Shown piece by piece: positions 61,980 to 64,000 of a stretch of 64,000 nt of DNA (the stretch's first letter is position 1; the number at the start of each line of letters is the position of its first letter). Location: assembly GCA_052274345.1 (NCBI GenBank), contig DAVZGP010000016.1, positions 1 to 64,000 of the forward strand, given 5' to 3'. Source of the stretch: Clostridium_AD sp937920395. GTDB taxonomy: Bacteria > Bacillota > Clostridia > Clostridiales > Clostridiaceae. Position numbers and translations under genes: made by a program. The notes under the pieces were generated by a model. That model worked only from the letters and a program-made list of their open reading frames with translations, did not search any database and was not told the DNA's origin.

Positions 61980-63980
61980 TTATTTGACTTTAAATTTGTT
62001 TATTTCTGTATCTAATCCCTCAGCTAATATTTGAAGTTCACTAAAATATTTTGTAAATTCCTCCATGGTTGCTGTGATTTCTTCAGTTGAAGCAGTTACT
62101 TGCTCTGACGAAGCTGCTGTTTGTTCTGATATAGCTGAAATATTCTCAATTTCTAACACTGTAGATTGTTTTTTTTCATTTACATCAACAATCGATATTT
62201 TTACCTCCTCAACTTTAGTGATCATTACATCAATTGATTTTAAAATTTCACTAAATATTTCTTTAGTTTCACCTACCGCTAGATCCTGTTCATTTACTAC
62301 TGTTTGAGTTGATTTAATAGCATTTACAGCTGCAATCGATTTTTTCTGTATATTCGCTATAATTTCCTTTATTTCCTCTGTTGAATTCTTTGATTGTTCA
62401 GCAAGTTTTCTTATTTCTCCAGCAACCACAGAAAACCCTTTACCCGCTTCACCAGCACGTGCAGACTCTATACTTGCGTTTAGTGATAGGAGATTAGTTT
62501 GTTCTGTAATACTTACTAATGTTTCAGAAATAGCATTTATTTGCTTAGTGCTCTCATTCATATCTTGAATAATTTCATTAACTGATTTAGTAGATGATTT
62601 AGTTTTATTTGATTTTTCAATTAATGTATCTATCATAGAGAGTCCTTTCGAACCTAAATCCTTAGTTCCACTTGAAATCTTATCCATTTCATTAGAGCTA
62701 TCACTAATTTTATCTAATCTATTTGATAAGTCGTCCATTGCTAAAGCACCATCTTGAGCATTTTGAGCCTGCTGAGTTGCCCCTATTGAGACTTGCTCTA
62801 TTGCACTTGAAACTTCACTAATAGAAGCCGTTACCTCCTCCGACATACTGGCAAGAGTTGTGGATGTTTCAGATACCGTCTTTGATGAGTTCGTAACATT
62901 ATTCATGATACTTAATATATTTTTAATCATTAAATTAAACGATGTGGCTAAATCTTCAAATTCATCTTTTGTTAACGCTTTAATAGATACCGTTAAGTCT
63001 CCATTAGAAGCCTTAGCAAACACCGCTTTTAACTTTTGAATATTATAAGCTATCCCCTTACTTAATACTAATGACATAGCTACAGAAATTAACCCCATTA
63101 TTAATATTATTAATAATGTTGTATGTATTATAAATTTTGTGTCATTAGATAGTTCACTTTGATCTAAAGTAGCCACTAACTTCCAACCTGTTAATTCGTT
63201 TGTTTGATATACCCCAAACTTACTTGAATCCATATCATCATAATTAACAAAACCACTGTTCTTTGACTTTGCTGTATTCCAAAATGGTAACTTAGAAGCC
63301 GTATTTGTATTAATAAGTTTCTGTATAGGATGAGCTAAAACCTTACCCGATGCCTCTGCTATAAACACATATCCTGTATTTCCTAATTTCTTTGTGGATA
63401 TTTGCTGCGCAAGTGTATTTAATGTTAAATCTATTTCTACAACACCAACTACTTTTCCATTTTTCTCTACTGTTTTTGCAAGTGTAATTACGCTCTTACC
63501 AGTTCCTTTATCAATATATTCAGGAGTTATTATAACTTTACCTTTTTGCCCTAAAGCTCGCATATACCAATCAGTCTTAGTTGCGTCATAACCTGCAGGC
63601 ATTTTATCATTAGGATATGTTTTAAATTTGCCCGTGGTAGTTCCATAAGATATATCTAATATATCTTTGTTACTTTCTGCTACGCCTTTTAACAAATCAG
63701 GTATATAATTTATATTATTACTTGTATCAACATTAACAAAATTATAATTATTTGATGTTAATAAAAGTATATTAGAAAACCCATTTAAATAATTTGATAA
63801 TCCATGATTTATTTCCGTAAGTGTTTGTGTACTTGTTAACGTTAATTTATTGTTAAGAATTGACTTTGACTGTCTATAAGACCCAATCCCTAGTATAATT
63901 AATGGAATTATACAAATTGATACCAAGCTAATAATTAATTTAGTACGAATAGTGTTTAGTTTTAACTTTTGAATTTTAAT
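61980..63980 (-). CDS. Methyl-accepting chemotaxis protein with dCache domain
   Basis: 667 residues from the ATT at 63980, or 649 from TTG at 63926. N-terminal membrane segment, double Cache sensor (about 50-280; GKFKTYPNDKMPAGYDATKT and VVGVVEIDLTL), second membrane segment, HAMP, and a signalling domain with the tip NLLSLNASIESARAGEAGKG. GGGGGG lies at good spacing for the codon ATT, giving IKIQKLKLNTIRTKLIISL as expected in this family; no ATG, GTG or TTG is placed there, so the start may be a mutated ATG. Confidence 0.9.
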   Translation of the reverse strand: MKIQKLKLNTIRTKLIISLVSICIIPLIILGIGSYRQSKSILNNKLTLTSTQTLTEINHGLSNYLNGFSNILLLTSNNYNFVNVDTSNNINYIPDLLKGVAESNKDILDISYGTTTGKFKTYPNDKMPAGYDATKTDWYMRALGQKGKVIITPEYIDKGTGKSVITLAKTVEKNGKVVGVVEIDLTLNTLAQQISTKKLGNTGYVFIAEASGKVLAHPIQKLINTNTASKLPFWNTAKSKNSGFVNYDDMDSSKFGVYQTNELTGWKLVATLDQSELSNDTKFIIHTTLLIILIMGLISVAMSLVLSKGIAYNIQKLKAVFAKASNGDLTVSIKALTKDEFEDLATSFNLMIKNILSIMNNVTNSSKTVSETSTTLASMSEEVTASISEVSSAIEQVSIGATQQAQNAQDGALAMDDLSNRLDKISDSSNEMDKISSGTKDLGSKGLSMIDTLIEKSNKTKSSTKSVNEIIQDMNESTKQINAISETLVSITEQTNLLSLNASIESARAGEAGKGFSVVAGEIRKLAEQSKNSTEEIKEIIANIQKKSIAAVNAIKSTQTVVNEQDLAVGETKEIFSEILKSIDVMITKVEEVKISIVDVNEKKQSTVLEIENISAISEQTAASSEQVTASTEEITATMEEFTKYFSELQILAEGLDTEINKFKVK

Positions 63981-64000
63981 TACCCCCCACTCATTATTAT

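Overview
The window is strongly AT-rich, with Gram-positive type ribosome binding sites and genes typical of a spore-forming clostridium: YtaF, a clostridial type IV pilus locus, a malic enzyme, a pyruvate kinase without the C-terminal PEP-utiliser extension, and galactose genes with a LacI-type regulator. I call it Clostridium sensu lato and do not name a species. No rRNA, tRNA, CRISPR array or confident riboswitch was seen.

0-3.3 kb is accessory DNA: eight 11-bp phased repeats, palindromes, a serine recombinase with a small downstream gene, an intact RhuM-family gene and a decayed second one. 3.4-16.1 kb is a degraded conflict-system island. It is bracketed by two direct 288-bp copies of a truncated DUF255 (thioredoxin-like) gene. 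Inside, a module occurs twice in the same orientation: a TOTE (primase-helicase-nuclease) gene, then a cargo operon, then a hairpin plus 23-codon reading frame. One copy carries the MntA-HepT toxin-antitoxin pair as cargo. The other carries an atypical Hsp70 operon (GrpE-like, Hsp70, TPR, J-TPR-SEC-C protein). Both TOTE genes, a DnaA-like gene between the modules and a DUF4258 toxin are broken.

16-34 kb is mostly ordinary chromosome: polysaccharide deacetylase, YtaF, GNAT, metallophosphoesterase, HAD hydrolase, pyruvate kinase, an ABC transporter pseudogene, an NlpC/P60 hydrolase, TPR plus two CrcB fluoride channels, an ankyrin protein, an aldo/keto reductase, a secreted transglutaminase, a GreA paralogue, a stand-alone SIR2-like protein and a DUF3267 peptidase-like protein. 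A frameshifted REP-associated transposase with two 53-bp repeats follows at 33.3-34.2 kb.

34.3-43.9 kb is a minus-strand type IV pilus locus in the order pilB, pilC, pilA, pilM, pilN, pilO, then three minor-pilin-like genes and a terminator. PilT and the prepilin peptidase are not in the window. 44.8-53.5 kb holds malic enzyme, a GntR-ABC operon with a clear promoter/operator, and a peptide-type ABC transporter with its two-component system. 53.7-55.0 kb holds a propeller-like protein and a small gene remnant that may be phage-tail derived. 55.3-64 kb holds an APH-fold kinase-like protein, PTS IIA and IIB without IIC, a LacI regulator, galT, galK with two candidate operators, and a chemotaxis receptor cut near the window end.
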